Shown piece after piece: positions 1 through 6,664 of a stretch of DNA of 12,303 bases (position 1 is its first letter; each line of letters opens with the position of its first letter). The stretch is from Peptococcaceae bacterium BRH_c23. GTDB lineage: Bacteria > Bacillota_B > Desulfitobacteriia > Desulfitobacteriales > Desulfitobacteriaceae. The position numbers were made by a program, and so were the translations under genes. The stretch is from the NCBI GenBank assembly GCA_000961805.1, contig LADV01000244.1:1-12303 (forward strand), in the 5' to 3' direction. The notes under the pieces are model-generated. The model had not been told where the DNA came from. It was given only the letters and a program-made list of their open reading frames with translations, and did not search any database.

Positions 1-1118
1 AGGACTGAGCTATAATCGCTAACCAATTGATCGAATATGTAACTCCAGGATTTTGTAGCAGCGTGCTCTCGTGCGTTGGCTGCCAGTGATTCAATAAACT
101 GTTTGTCTTCAGCCAGCTTGATGATGGCCCCGGCCAAGCTTGTAGCATCGCGGGGTGGGCACATCAAACCATTGTAGCCATTTTTTACATTGTCTTTAAC
201 TCCCCCGGAGTTTACCGCGATCACCGGTAATCCCGAAGCCATAGCTTCCAGCACGACGTTGCCGAAGGTTTCAGTGCCTGATGGGAAGACGAACACGTCA
301 CAGGATGCATACATAGCGGATAATTCTCGGCCTTTTAGGTATCCTGTAAACTTTACGTTATCGAAAGAACGCTCCTTCATTTGTTTAGCGTAAGGACCGT
401 CACCAACAAAAACAAATTGAACCTTATCTGAATGGCTGAAGTTAACTATACCGATACTTTCCATTAAAATATCAAGGTCTTTTTCGGCGGCCAGTCTGCC
501 AACATATAGGAAGATAATCTTATCTTCAGCTTTCAGACGGTACCTAATGTTCATGTCTTTATAGTTAGGACTGAATGTGGATGTATCGATGCCCCTTGAC
601 CAAATACGCAGGTTTTCTATTCCTTTGTCTTCCAGGACCTGCAGAGTATCGTGAGAAGGGCAGAAATTTAGTTCGCTGAATCCGTGGAACCATTTGAAGA
701 GCCCCCAGACTACTCCCTCCAGGTACTCCATATTGTAATACTTGAGATATACGTCGAAATTAGTATGAAAGGACGAGACGATGGGGATTCCTCTGTCCCT
801 CCCATATCTCAAGCCTGCCAGGCCTATTCCCAAAGGGTCGGTTAGGTGAATAATATCCGGCTTGAATTTGTCGGCTACTCGGCATAATTTGGCATACGAA
901 GGTATGGCGAGTCTGCACTCGGGATAGAACGGCAGACTAATACTTTTAAACCTGGCAACCGGTGAGTTATCAGAGCTTATAAACTTCTCATTAAAATGTG
1001 GAGCGAAAAACATATGCTTAATGTCCCGGTCGTTGAGATAATCACCTAACTTTTTCAAGGTATTGGTAACTCCGTTGATTTGGGGGAGGTACGTATCGGT
1101 AAAATAGGCTATCCTCAT
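1..1118 (-). CDS. GT4-family glycosyltransferase, C-terminus cut by window edge
   Basis: The frame is open from the ATG at 1118 to the left edge (372 codons, no stop), so the gene is partial, probably lacking only a few C-terminal residues because GT4 enzymes of this type run about 375-400. It starts MRIAYFTDTYLPQINGV, the N-terminal Rossmann strand and donor-loop pattern of the GT4 (GT-B fold) retaining enzymes related to MgtA and PimB-like alpha-mannosyl or glucosyl transferases. The hallmark E-x7-E motif is present as ETFGNVVLE in the context FPSGTETFGNVVLEAMASG, with a YVGRLAAEKD second-domain start. It most likely transfers a sugar from a nucleotide-sugar to a membrane lipid such as diacylglycerol at the cytoplasmic face; the substrate is inference. 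The SD AAAGGAGGT is fused to the stop codon of the upstream phospholipase gene, 13 nt away, suggesting coupled translation in a lipid-modifying operon. Confidence 0.9.
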   Translation of the reverse strand, partial: MRIAYFTDTYLPQINGVTNTLKKLGDYLNDRDIKHMFFAPHFNEKFISSDNSPVARFKSISLPFYPECRLAIPSYAKLCRVADKFKPDIIHLTDPLGIGLAGLRYGRDRGIPIVSSFHTNFDVYLKYYNMEYLEGVVWGLFKWFHGFSELNFCPSHDTLQVLEDKGIENLRIWSRGIDTSTFSPNYKDMNIRYRLKAEDKIIFLYVGRLAAEKDLDILMESIGIVNFSHSDKVQFVFVGDGPYAKQMKERSFDNVKFTGYLKGRELSAMYASCDVFVFPSGTETFGNVVLEAMASGLPVIAVNSGGVKDNVKNGYNGLMCPPRDATSLAGAIIKLAEDKQFIESLAANAREHAATKSWSYIFDQLVSDYSSV

Positions 1119-1131
1119 ATTAATACCTCCT

Positions 1132-1727
1132 TTATGCGGTAATCTTTAACTCATTGTCAAGGTACATCGATATTATGGAAACACATACTAAAATACAAAT
1201 CATGAGGGCATTAGCCGTATCCAATTCAAAAGGCAACGAATTTTCTTTTAAATTTTTCATATACCTGTCATGTGCCTCCTCGATATAGGTCATAATATTG
1301 TTTGAAGAGGACTGGATGTCGGTTGATTTGATATAGCTGTGGCGTTTTACAAGCTTATGGCTTTTCTGAAAGTGGTATAAGATTTGGAATTCATACAGCA
1401 AATGTGACCTATGTTTACTCTCGAAGTTTCAGTATGGGCATAACAAAAAAAGTCCGAAAGATAATGGGTGATGACACCTATTCTTTCGGATAACTGTTTC
1501 GACCATCTTCTGGGTTCGTTTAATCTGAGAGTAGTGAGTTTTTCGATTTCAGCCTGTACTAAATTCATAGCTGTGTGCTTGAAGTGAGGAATTTTAACGG
1601 ATGAGGCTTTTAAATCCGGTTTGATATTTCCATACATGAAGCTGAAAGCGTCCATTTTTATATCTAATTCTTTTTCTACGGCATTTCGAATCGCTTGAGA
1701 CAATCCCAGATGCATTACAATATTCAT
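1132..1727 (-). pseudogene. Zinc-dependent phospholipase C-like protein, frameshifted
   Basis: Two overlapping frames together make one protein of about 198 residues, the usual size for the small clostridial zinc-dependent phospholipase C family (Zn_dep_PLPC). The first frame gives MNIVMHLGLSQ, then GNIKPD, PHF and THYLSDFFCYAH, which carry the expected N-terminal His/Asp metal ligands. After AHTE the homology moves to the other frame, which reads FESKHRSHLLYEFQILYHFQ; HLLYE is the H-x3-E ligand pair of this fold. The switch lies at about 1423-1430 and requires one extra base. The uninterrupted first frame ends at 1347, without the final ligands. A GTG at 1736 is possible, but ATG 1727 sits about 9 nt from AAGGAA and is preferred. 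The C-terminus has a hydrophobic stretch (MICILVCVSIISMYL). The lesion may be a real mutation or a sequencing error; the intact coding capacity of both halves makes it recent either way. Confidence 0.8.
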
Positions 1728-1742
1728 CACTTTCACTTCCTT

Positions 1743-1975
1743 ATGAGAAAATTAATTCTTTTACTGAATCCAGTATAAATGATGAGTGTTAAGGGCGTTT
1801 TATAGTTTTGTAAATCATGGGTTAATTTACTACGATTATTTGTTTATTTTTTTGCTCTGTGATTCAGCACAATTTAACTTAGTGTTTACACAACGTTAAT
1901 CTGATTTTTACCTTGATGTTGTAAGATTAAATTGGACAAGGACTTTAAGTTATTGATTATGAAAGGAGACGGAAT
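1743..1975. other. A+T-rich divergent intergenic region
   Basis: About 230 nt lie between the minus-strand phospholipase unit and the plus-strand small ORF, so promoters for both directions should be here. I see no hexamer pair good enough to call. Weak structure only: a GTAAAT/ATTTAC inverted repeat at 1810-1830 and a GTGTTTACAC palindrome near 1881-1890. Confidence 0.4.
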
Positions 1976-2131
1976 ATGACCATTAAAGAGGAACTAATCG
2001 TCGCTGCTATATGGGGTACGCCCAACCGGCGTCACCAGAATGTCCCTGTGTTTCGTGTTTCCCTCCGGCCCAGGAAAGTCAAGGAGACAACTATCCCTAC
2101 AGGTAAGAGTGAGCGGCTTAAAATTGGTTAA
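1976..2131 (+). CDS. Small hypothetical protein, 51 residues
   Basis: I do not recognise this protein. It begins MTIKEELIVAAIWG and ends in a basic tail (KSERLKIG), with several Arg and Lys residues in the middle, no signal peptide and no membrane segment. Support for it being real is local: GAAAGGAGACGG gives a good Shine-Dalgarno 5-8 nt before the ATG, the coding stretch is more G+C-rich than the flanks, and an intrinsic terminator at 2112-2142 overlaps its last codons and stop. That is the layout of a compact one-gene transcript. A shorter alternative frame inside it (about 2011-2106) encodes a peptide containing CPCVSC but has no ribosome binding site. The peptide could also be a leader or decayed gene. 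Confidence 0.45.
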   Translation: MTIKEELIVAAIWGTPNRRHQNVPVFRVSLRPRKVKETTIPTGKSERLKIG

Positions 2132-2142
2132 GTCGCTTTTTT
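2112..2142 (+). terminator. Intrinsic terminator of the 51-residue ORF
   Basis: AGCGGCTTAA (2112-2121) pairs with TTAAGTCGCT (2128-2137) as a 10-bp stem with one G-U pair and a 6-nt loop, followed by a T run to 2142. The ORF stop TAA (2129-2131) lies in the right arm. Confidence 0.75.
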
Positions 2143-2199
2143 ATATGTGGACATTGCAACATAGGACACCGGAATTTTATTGGGATTAGGATTTGTCTG

Positions 2200-2232
2200 G
2201 TCTGGAATTTCAGCGAGACAGAAGTTCCAGAC
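2200..2232 (-). repeat. 12-bp hairpin just after the DUF421 gene
   Basis: GTCTGGAATTTC (2200-2211) pairs with GAAGTTCCAGAC (2221-2232), one G-U pair, 9-nt loop. It begins 10 nt past the DUF421 stop codon but has no T tract on either strand, so it may be an mRNA 3'-end stabiliser or a weak terminator rather than a canonical one. Confidence 0.45.
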
Positions 2233-2242
2233 GCCTAACTTG

Positions 2243-2932
2243 TTACTCTTTATCCCTATAAAGATCAACATAAAGGTTACCATTAGTAGCAAGCACAGCA
2301 AAAGCGACATCCTTTATGCTTTGAATTCCCTTTTTATTTAGTTCTTGATAGAGCCACTCCTGGTTTAAGCCATTTTGTAGGAGATTTTTTCCTATTATTT
2401 TACCGTCCAAAATTACCTCAGTCGCAAGTCCTTCATAATTGGTTGACAAATTTAGGTCTTGGGGAGTTAATGGCCTATATTGTGATTTTAGCTGAACGCT
2501 CAATTTCCCACTTGGCTCAAGAATAGAAAATTCAACTTGATCAATATCAAAAACTCTTTCCTGTCTGAGTTGCTGAACTAAATAATCAAAAGAATAATTT
2601 AACCTAGCCATATTATTTTCTAGGATCTTTCCATTTTTAATTAAAATAGTGGGTTCGCCAGCAAAAATTCTACGAAGTGGCTCGTATTTTAGTGAAAAAT
2701 ATGCGACTAACACGATAATTAGTGTTGTAGCTATTATGGAAAGAATAAAATTAAAGATACCTATCTTAAGATTAAAGGCTAGGTTACCTGCAATTGTCCC
2801 AAGTGTTACTCCTGCCACATAATCAAAATAAGTGAGGTGAGCTAGACTTCTTTTAGTTAAAAATTTGGTGGCTGCAAGAAGTAGTATCAGTGCTAAAACT
2901 ACTCTTAATAATATGTTTAAAGGCTCAAACAA
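2243..2932 (-). CDS. DUF421 (YetF-like) membrane protein
   Basis: The 229-residue protein has the DUF421 layout: three hydrophobic helices near residues 8-25, 38-55 and 60-82 (LLRVVLALILLLAA, GVTLGTIAGN, FILSIIATTLIIVLVAYF), then a soluble alpha/beta domain of about 145 residues. Diagnostic family features are FDYVAGVTLGTIAGN in the second helix, the GEPTILIKNGKI entry to the soluble domain, and LRQERVFDIDQVEFSILEPSG. The family includes Bacillus YetF and spore-membrane relatives; its biochemical role is not established. The start is TTG at 2932, chosen because GGAGGTGAT lies 6-7 nt upstream and the translation then begins directly at the first membrane helix. It is monocistronic or distal to the 110-residue gene, from which a terminator at 3009-3054 separates it. 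Confidence 0.88.
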   Translation of the reverse strand: MFEPLNILLRVVLALILLLAATKFLTKRSLAHLTYFDYVAGVTLGTIAGNLAFNLKIGIFNFILSIIATTLIIVLVAYFSLKYEPLRRIFAGEPTILIKNGKILENNMARLNYSFDYLVQQLRQERVFDIDQVEFSILEPSGKLSVQLKSQYRPLTPQDLNLSTNYEGLATEVILDGKIIGKNLLQNGLNQEWLYQELNKKGIQSIKDVAFAVLATNGNLYVDLYRDKE

Positions 2933-3008
2933 AAGAAATCACCTCCATTGGAAGTCTTTAGGGGATCATTTACATCTCCACTTGAAAGAGCTAGGCTGTT
3001 ACAAAAGG

Positions 3009-3056
3009 AAAACTGGAGTGTTAAATTGTTGTTGTCAATTTGTACTCCAGTTTTTT
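3009..3056 (-). terminator. Strong, nearly bidirectional intrinsic terminator
   Basis: AAAACTGGAGT (3009-3019) pairs with ACTCCAGTTTT (3044-3054), an 11-bp stem. A second 6-bp stem, AAATTG/CAATTT (3023-3028 with 3036-3041), is nested inside. On the minus strand the stem is followed by TTTTCCTTTT and closes the 110-residue gene, whose stop lies in the loop region; on the plus strand six T residues follow it. Confidence 0.8.
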
Positions 3057-3367
3057 ATCATCTTCTTGTAAGTTATTGGCTTTATTTCTTCAAGAAGGCC
3101 CATCTGTTTTCTGATTCTATTATTCCAGTATACAAGTCTGTTAGCCCATTCATAGTGGGCAATTGTATTTTGAATAATTTCAGATTCAGTATCTTCTTTC
3201 AGTTCTTCGTGGTATATCCGTTCGGCTAGTTGTTCGAGGCGGTTTTGCTGTTTTTGCAAGATAATATCTAAGAGACTTAGATCAAGTTGATCCCATTCAG
3301 CTAACAAAGCATCGTTTGCATTATCGTAGTTTTGCAGGGTTTGCTCAATAACCTCTTGGTTGTTCAT
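3035..3367 (-). CDS. Hypothetical 110-residue helical protein
   Basis: I do not recognise a family. The protein starts MNNQEVIEQTLQNYDNANDA and is acidic, Leu/Gln/Glu-rich and predicted by eye to be almost entirely alpha-helical, with a coiled-coil-like middle (LDIILQKQQNRLEQLAERI) and a basic C-terminus. No signal peptide or membrane segment is seen, so it is probably cytoplasmic. The frame extends upstream to 3454, but the ATG at 3367 is chosen because GAGGAGGATACCT places a near-perfect Shine-Dalgarno in front of it and the upstream extension has none. It is followed immediately by a strong terminator, so it is likely transcribed alone. Confidence 0.65.
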   Translation of the reverse strand: MNNQEVIEQTLQNYDNANDALLAEWDQLDLSLLDIILQKQQNRLEQLAERIYHEELKEDTESEIIQNTIAHYEWANRLVYWNNRIRKQMGLLEEIKPITYKKMIKNWSTN

Positions 3368-3509
3368 AGGTATCCTCCTCTTGTCTAAAGATGTATGCTT
3401 AAAGGCTGAGTATTCGTGTTTCCTCTGATGACACAATAAGTATAGAGTTTGCATACTTTAGCCAAATTATGCGGCTTAATATTCTTTAAGTCTACCTTGG
3501 CAAGAGAAA

Positions 3510-3862
3510 TTGTGTTATTTATTAGTTAAAATTCAGAACGAAACCGGAGCCAGACCCGGTCGAAAAGTAAAAATCATCAATCTTGGGTTAGACCCTGAAG
3601 AAGCCGTTGCCATGGGGCTGGAAATCGAAAAGGTGGAAAAATCAGGCCGCAAAAAGGGCGTGGCGAGCTATGTTGATCCCGTGTGGGAGGGCTGGCTGCA
3701 GCAGTACAGGGTGGAACTGAACGCCATGAGTACACCGCAGTTTATTGCCTGGCTGGAGGGGAAAATCCAATTGTATGGATAAAGGCAAAGTGATACCGCC
3801 CGCTAATATCATGCAGGAGAGCCTTGAGCACAGCCTGCATGATAAACTCGTCTGTCCAGATT
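3510..3862 (+). pseudogene. Decayed C-terminal fragment of a larger protein
   Basis: One frame (3510-3782) reads from about NETGARPGRKVKIINLG through GLDPEEAVAMGLEIEK, YVDPVWEGWLQQYRVELNAM and TPQFIAWLEGKI, then stops. A second frame opens in the overlapping ATGGATAA at 3775 and continues KGKVIPPANIMQESLEHSL to a stop at 3862. The two read as one continuous C-terminal domain broken by a frameshift. There is no Shine-Dalgarno or good start at the 5' end, and base composition changes sharply from A+T-rich to G+C-richer near 3536, so the N-terminal part is missing. The ending with an RVELNAM-type motif resembles C-termini of TOPRIM-containing plasmid or phage proteins, but that is a weak resemblance and I do not claim the family. 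Confidence 0.5.
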
Positions 3863-3938
3863 AATGTTCCAAGGGGCTTAATGGGATCTTCAAAAAGCAG
3901 AAGGAGATACACCCAACAGAAATGAATTTCCAGGTCAG

Positions 3939-3966
3939 CTTAAAATCATTGGCGGTATGGTATAAT
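3939..3966 (+). promoter_or_regulatory. Probable sigma-A promoter of the Fic gene (extended -10)
   Basis: A perfect TATAAT at 3961-3966 is preceded by TGG, giving the extended -10 (TGnTATAAT). The -35 is poor (CTTAAA at 3939-3944, 16-nt spacer), which is usual for extended -10 promoters. Transcription would begin near 3973, about 25 nt before the start codon. Confidence 0.65.
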
Positions 3967-3998
3967 AGGAAGTAAATGGTGAATAAAGGGGAATGCGC

Positions 3999-4787
3999 AT
4001 GGAACAATACAGCTGGGCTGTCCAACTGTGGCAGTCATACCAAATATCTTCCGCTGCCGAGCTGGACAAATATCTTAACAGCTTCCGTATCCTGTTTGCG
4101 TTCCATTCCGGAAAGATAGAAAACGAGGAAATCACCTATCACGATACAAGGGAAATCTTTGAAAATGGCAAAGTCGCCAATTACACCGGCAGTCCCCGCG
4201 CTCTATTCGAACAGCAAAATCAAAAGCTGTGCTATGAGTTTATTAAAGAGAAAATCTTCAAAAAGGAACCACTTAGTGTTGGGCTGATCAGAGAAATCCA
4301 TAACGTTCTTACCAGTGGCACCTACGACCAGCGAAGGTATATAGAGAACGAAGAACGTCCGGGCGAATTTAAAAAACATGATTATGTAACCGGTATCCAT
4401 GAGGTTAGTTCCGCCGCGGAAGATGTAGAACGCGATCTGACAGAGCTGATCGCTGAAATGAATTCATACGACGGCGGGAATGTTTTGAAAGCTGCCGCCT
4501 ATCTTCACGCCCGGTTTGAGTACATTCATCCTTTCGCAGACGGCAATGGCAGAGTAGGCAGGACTCTCTTGAACTATTTTCTCATGACCCATGACCATCC
4601 GCCCCTTATTGTCTACGACGAGGATAAGAGGATGTACTATGAGTGCTTGCAGAAGTATGATGAAGTCGAGGAACTAAATTCCTTGTGCGAGTTTCTTAAA
4701 TATGAAACAGAAAAAACCTGGAAAAAGGCGCTGATACTTACCGAAGGCCTAAAGCAGGAGCGCAAGGGCTTGTCGGATTTCACCTAA
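3999..4787 (+). CDS. Class II Fic-domain protein (probable AMP transferase)
   Basis: The 262-residue protein carries the complete Fic signature HPFADGNGRVGR at residues 177-188, with the catalytic His177 and the phosphate-binding GNGR loop intact. Fic enzymes move a nucleotide monophosphate, usually AMP from ATP, to a hydroxyl side chain of a target protein. The N-terminal helix contains SGKIEN (residues 37-42), which fits the inhibitory (S/T)xxxE(G/N) motif; its glutamate normally blocks the ATP gamma-phosphate. Because this motif precedes the Fic core on the same chain, this is a class II, self-inhibited Fic. The start at 3999 is preferred over the in-frame ATG at 3993, since AAAGGGG lies about 7 nt before the former and only 1-2 nt before the latter. 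The gene has its own promoter and terminator and no separate antitoxin, consistent with a stand-alone regulatory enzyme; the target cannot be inferred. Confidence 0.92.
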   Translation: MEQYSWAVQLWQSYQISSAAELDKYLNSFRILFAFHSGKIENEEITYHDTREIFENGKVANYTGSPRALFEQQNQKLCYEFIKEKIFKKEPLSVGLIREIHNVLTSGTYDQRRYIENEERPGEFKKHDYVTGIHEVSSAAEDVERDLTELIAEMNSYDGGNVLKAAAYLHARFEYIHPFADGNGRVGRTLLNYFLMTHDHPPLIVYDEDKRMYYECLQKYDEVEELNSLCEFLKYETEKTWKKALILTEGLKQERKGLSDFT

Positions 4788-4817
4788 AGTATGTGACAAA
4801 AAAACTATTTGGAAACG

Positions 4818-4845
4818 AAGGTCATCTCGAAAGGGGTGGCTTTTT
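4818..4845 (+). terminator. Intrinsic terminator of the Fic gene
   Basis: GTCATCTC (4821-4828) pairs with GGGGTGGC (4833-4840), using several G-U pairs, around a GAAA tetraloop, with AAG/TTT extending the stem. It is followed by TTTTTCTTT. Confidence 0.75.
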
Positions 4846-5330
4846 CTTTGCCCGATCGTTTACTGGCTTACGTTTTCCGCTGGGTGTGATAACCAGTGTG
4901 CTTTTGTTGAAGATATCAAAGGGCTTAGGGCGTAATGCTCTTTTTTTGAACCGAAAAGCCGACATAGCAAACGTTTATTATTTGCAATAATTTAACATTG
5001 AAAAGATTAATCTAGTAGAATCATTGAAAAGTCAGGCTGGATTGATTATTGATGCGTTGACAAAGTAAGGTCAATTTAATTGAAGGGCTTTGTAGGAGGA
5101 CATTCATGTCTATGTACTATGAAGAGAGGTTTGGGGGAATTCTTTAAACGCATCAAGCGACTTCATGAAATAATTATCCATCTAAAAAACAGATATGCTA
5201 CAATATTTAAAGCACCGGAATATTATCCTTTGAGGATATGTCATCCGGTGCTTTAGGTGTCATATCTCCTCCTATAATGAGAAGATACATGAAATATTAA
5301 TTTTTAATAAGTGGTTTTTTTTCAAATGTC
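4846..5330. other. Gene-poor stretch with hairpins and very short ORFs
   Basis: No convincing gene is present. A weak terminator-like hairpin, AGGGC/GCTCT (4920-4924 with 4937-4941), precedes seven T residues. AGGAGG at 5094-5099 sits 6 nt before an ATG at 5106 that opens only 13 codons, which may be the stump of a deleted gene. An overlapping 45-codon frame (5119-5256, starting MKRGLGEFFKRIKRL) lacks its own ribosome binding site. A large hairpin lies at 5208-5255. The stretch ends at the response-regulator remnant and looks like a deletion scar. Confidence 0.5.
5208..5255. repeat. 12-bp stem-loop with nested hairpin
   Basis: TAAAGCACCGGA (5208-5219) pairs perfectly with TCCGGTGCTTTA (5244-5255). 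An inner stem, TATCC/GGATA (5224-5228 with 5234-5238), forms in the loop. Neither strand has a T tract next to it, so it is not a standard terminator. On the minus strand the hairpin spans nearly all of an 18-codon ORF with a strong ribosome binding site. Confidence 0.7.
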
Positions 5331-5339
5331 CTTGACATG

Positions 5340-5423
5340 GGGACCACTTTACTTGGCAGTCAGCATGATTTTATTAAAACGATATGGGGTGTTGGATATA
5401 AATATATTGAAGGGAAGGAATGA
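5340..5423 (+). pseudogene. C-terminal stump of an OmpR/VanR-family response regulator
   Basis: In the frame ending at TGA 5421-5423 the codons from about 5364 read HDFIKTIWGVGYKYIEGKE, the invariant final strand-and-wing of the OmpR/PhoB winged-helix DNA-binding domain (I-K-T-x-W/R-G-V-G-Y-K). The frame is open only back to 5301, and nothing upstream resembles the receiver domain or recognition helix, so roughly 200 residues are missing. The stop lies 2 nt before the start of the histidine kinase, the normal arrangement of a two-component operon, which shows the stump is the original partner gene left after a deletion. The stump still provides the kinase with its Shine-Dalgarno. Confidence 0.8.
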
Positions 5424-5425
5424 AT

Positions 5426-6466
5426 ATGAAGCTGAAAATCAAACTTCCTTTACTGTTTTTGCTGACGTTCCTGTTGATTATCCTTTGCGGTGCTTTATAT
5501 CTAATTACACTTATAGAACATGAAAAGCCTACATTGTCAGGTTCGGAACATGTGCAAATGCTTCTTTTTTTGTTTGTTGTAGCAGGCCTAATATTTGCTA
5601 TTTTAACAATGTATTTTCATTATAATATTACAAAACCGATTCAGATACTTAATATAAGGCTTAAAAGCGTAAATTTAGGGCGTACTATTACCTCCTTATC
5701 CTCAAAAAGGAAGGATGAAATCGGAGAACTGTACAATCATTTTAATGAGATGGAGGAAAGGCTTCATCAGGCACACAAGGAGCAGATTGATATGATTGCA
5801 GCCATAGCTCACGATCTGAAGACTCCATTGACTACCATAAATGGATTTGTGGAACTGCTGGTGATGCAGAAAAAACTTTCCGAAAAGGAAAAACAGGAAT
5901 ATTATGAGCTTATCCTAAAGAAATCAAAGTATATGGCAGAACTGATCAGCAGTTTTTCTGCGTTTACCAAAGATGAACTTGATTTAGAAACGATAGAAAT
6001 GAAACCCATAGAAGTATTGAAACTATTTGAAAACATCGCTGCAGAATATGAAATCGAATTATCCGGACTTGATTATGAATTGAACTGGGAACATTCTTTC
6101 AGTGCAAACCAGCTCATAATGATAAATGAACATTTGATACGCCGTGTTTTCGGAAATATTTTCAGCAATGCCGTAAGATATGGTGAAAAGAAAGATCTGA
6201 AAGTCTATATGAGCGGCTATACGAGTGGATACTATGCAAATTATCAAGTAGAGGACAACGGCGTAGGAGTGCAGGATAATGAATTGTCTTCCTTGTTTCT
6301 AAAGTTTTTTACTATTGATAAGTCAAGGCAAAGTAGCAGTGGTGGGACAGGGCTTGGCTTGGCAAGCTGCAAATCCATTATTGAACATCATGGCGGCGAA
6401 ATTTGTGCGTTTCGTTCAGATTATGGAGGATTGGGAATCCGGTTTACCCTTCCGCTTGCAGTGTAG
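5426..6466 (+). CDS. Membrane sensor histidine kinase (VanS/BceS-like)
   Basis: The 346-residue protein has all parts of a class I sensor kinase: a membrane helix near residues 7-28, a short outside loop of about 15-20 residues, a second helix near 45-65, a HAMP-like linker with NITKPI, the H box AHDLKTPL with phospho-acceptor His129, the N box NIFSNAVRYG (from residue 244), the G1 box DNGVGV (277) and the G2 box GGTGLGLA (306). It should autophosphorylate and pass phosphate to a response regulator. The outside loop is too short to bind ligand alone, so sensing is probably in the membrane or through a partner protein such as a transporter. ATG 5426 is preferred to ATG 5420 because AAGGGAAGG is then 7-8 nt away. 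Its cognate regulator upstream is reduced to a stump, making it an orphan unless another regulator serves it. Confidence 0.92.
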   Translation: MKLKIKLPLLFLLTFLLIILCGALYLITLIEHEKPTLSGSEHVQMLLFLFVVAGLIFAILTMYFHYNITKPIQILNIRLKSVNLGRTITSLSSKRKDEIGELYNHFNEMEERLHQAHKEQIDMIAAIAHDLKTPLTTINGFVELLVMQKKLSEKEKQEYYELILKKSKYMAELISSFSAFTKDELDLETIEMKPIEVLKLFENIAAEYEIELSGLDYELNWEHSFSANQLIMINEHLIRRVFGNIFSNAVRYGEKKDLKVYMSGYTSGYYANYQVEDNGVGVQDNELSSLFLKFFTIDKSRQSSSGGTGLGLASCKSIIEHHGGEICAFRSDYGGLGIRFTLPLAV

Positions 6467-6515
6467 AAAAATTGGTACAATTAAATAGATACATTAAATG
6501 AAATATCAAAAGTAC

Positions 6516-6564
6516 AAGGGGCTTACTCTGAAAGGTTTAAACTTTAGGGGTTGCCCCTTTTACT
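6516..6564 (+). terminator. Intrinsic terminator after the histidine kinase
   Basis: AAGGGGC (6516-6522) pairs with GCCCCTT (6553-6559), followed by TTACTTTTA. The 30-nt loop contains the near-palindrome AAAGGTTTAAACTTT, which can form a second stem. It separates kinase transcription from the transporter operon. Confidence 0.65.
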
Positions 6565-6664
6565 TTTATAGTTGATCTTATTATTCAGCACTTCATAATT
6601 CTTTATAGTTGCTTTACAAATATTTATTTCTTTTTATCAGCGTTTTATCTTCGCCCTGTATTAT

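Noticed and set aside
190..393. 67-codon plus-strand frame at the left end
   Set aside because: It is antisense to the glycosyltransferase, across its E-x7-E region, and shows no independent support.
1933..1961. TTGGAC and GATTAT with a 17-nt spacer as promoter of the 51-residue ORF
   Set aside because: Hexamer matches are weak and transcription would begin within the ribosome binding site, leaving no usable leader.
2865..3229. Two plus-strand frames over the DUF421 start and the 110-residue gene
   Set aside because: They cross the 3009-3054 terminator and lie antisense to better supported genes.
3939..4787. Fic gene as the toxin of a FicT/FicA-type toxin-antitoxin pair
   Set aside because: No small antitoxin gene lies next to it and the inhibitory motif is within the same protein, so it is a class II rather than class I Fic.
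4793..4990. 65-codon plus-strand frame after the Fic gene
   Set aside because: It starts with GTG without a Shine-Dalgarno, runs straight through the Fic terminator stem and T tract, and its translation shows no family features.
5057..5085. Perfect TTGACA at 5057 as a -35 element
   Set aside because: No -10-like hexamer occurs at 16-18 nt; the site is part of a small TTGAC/GTCAA inverted repeat instead.
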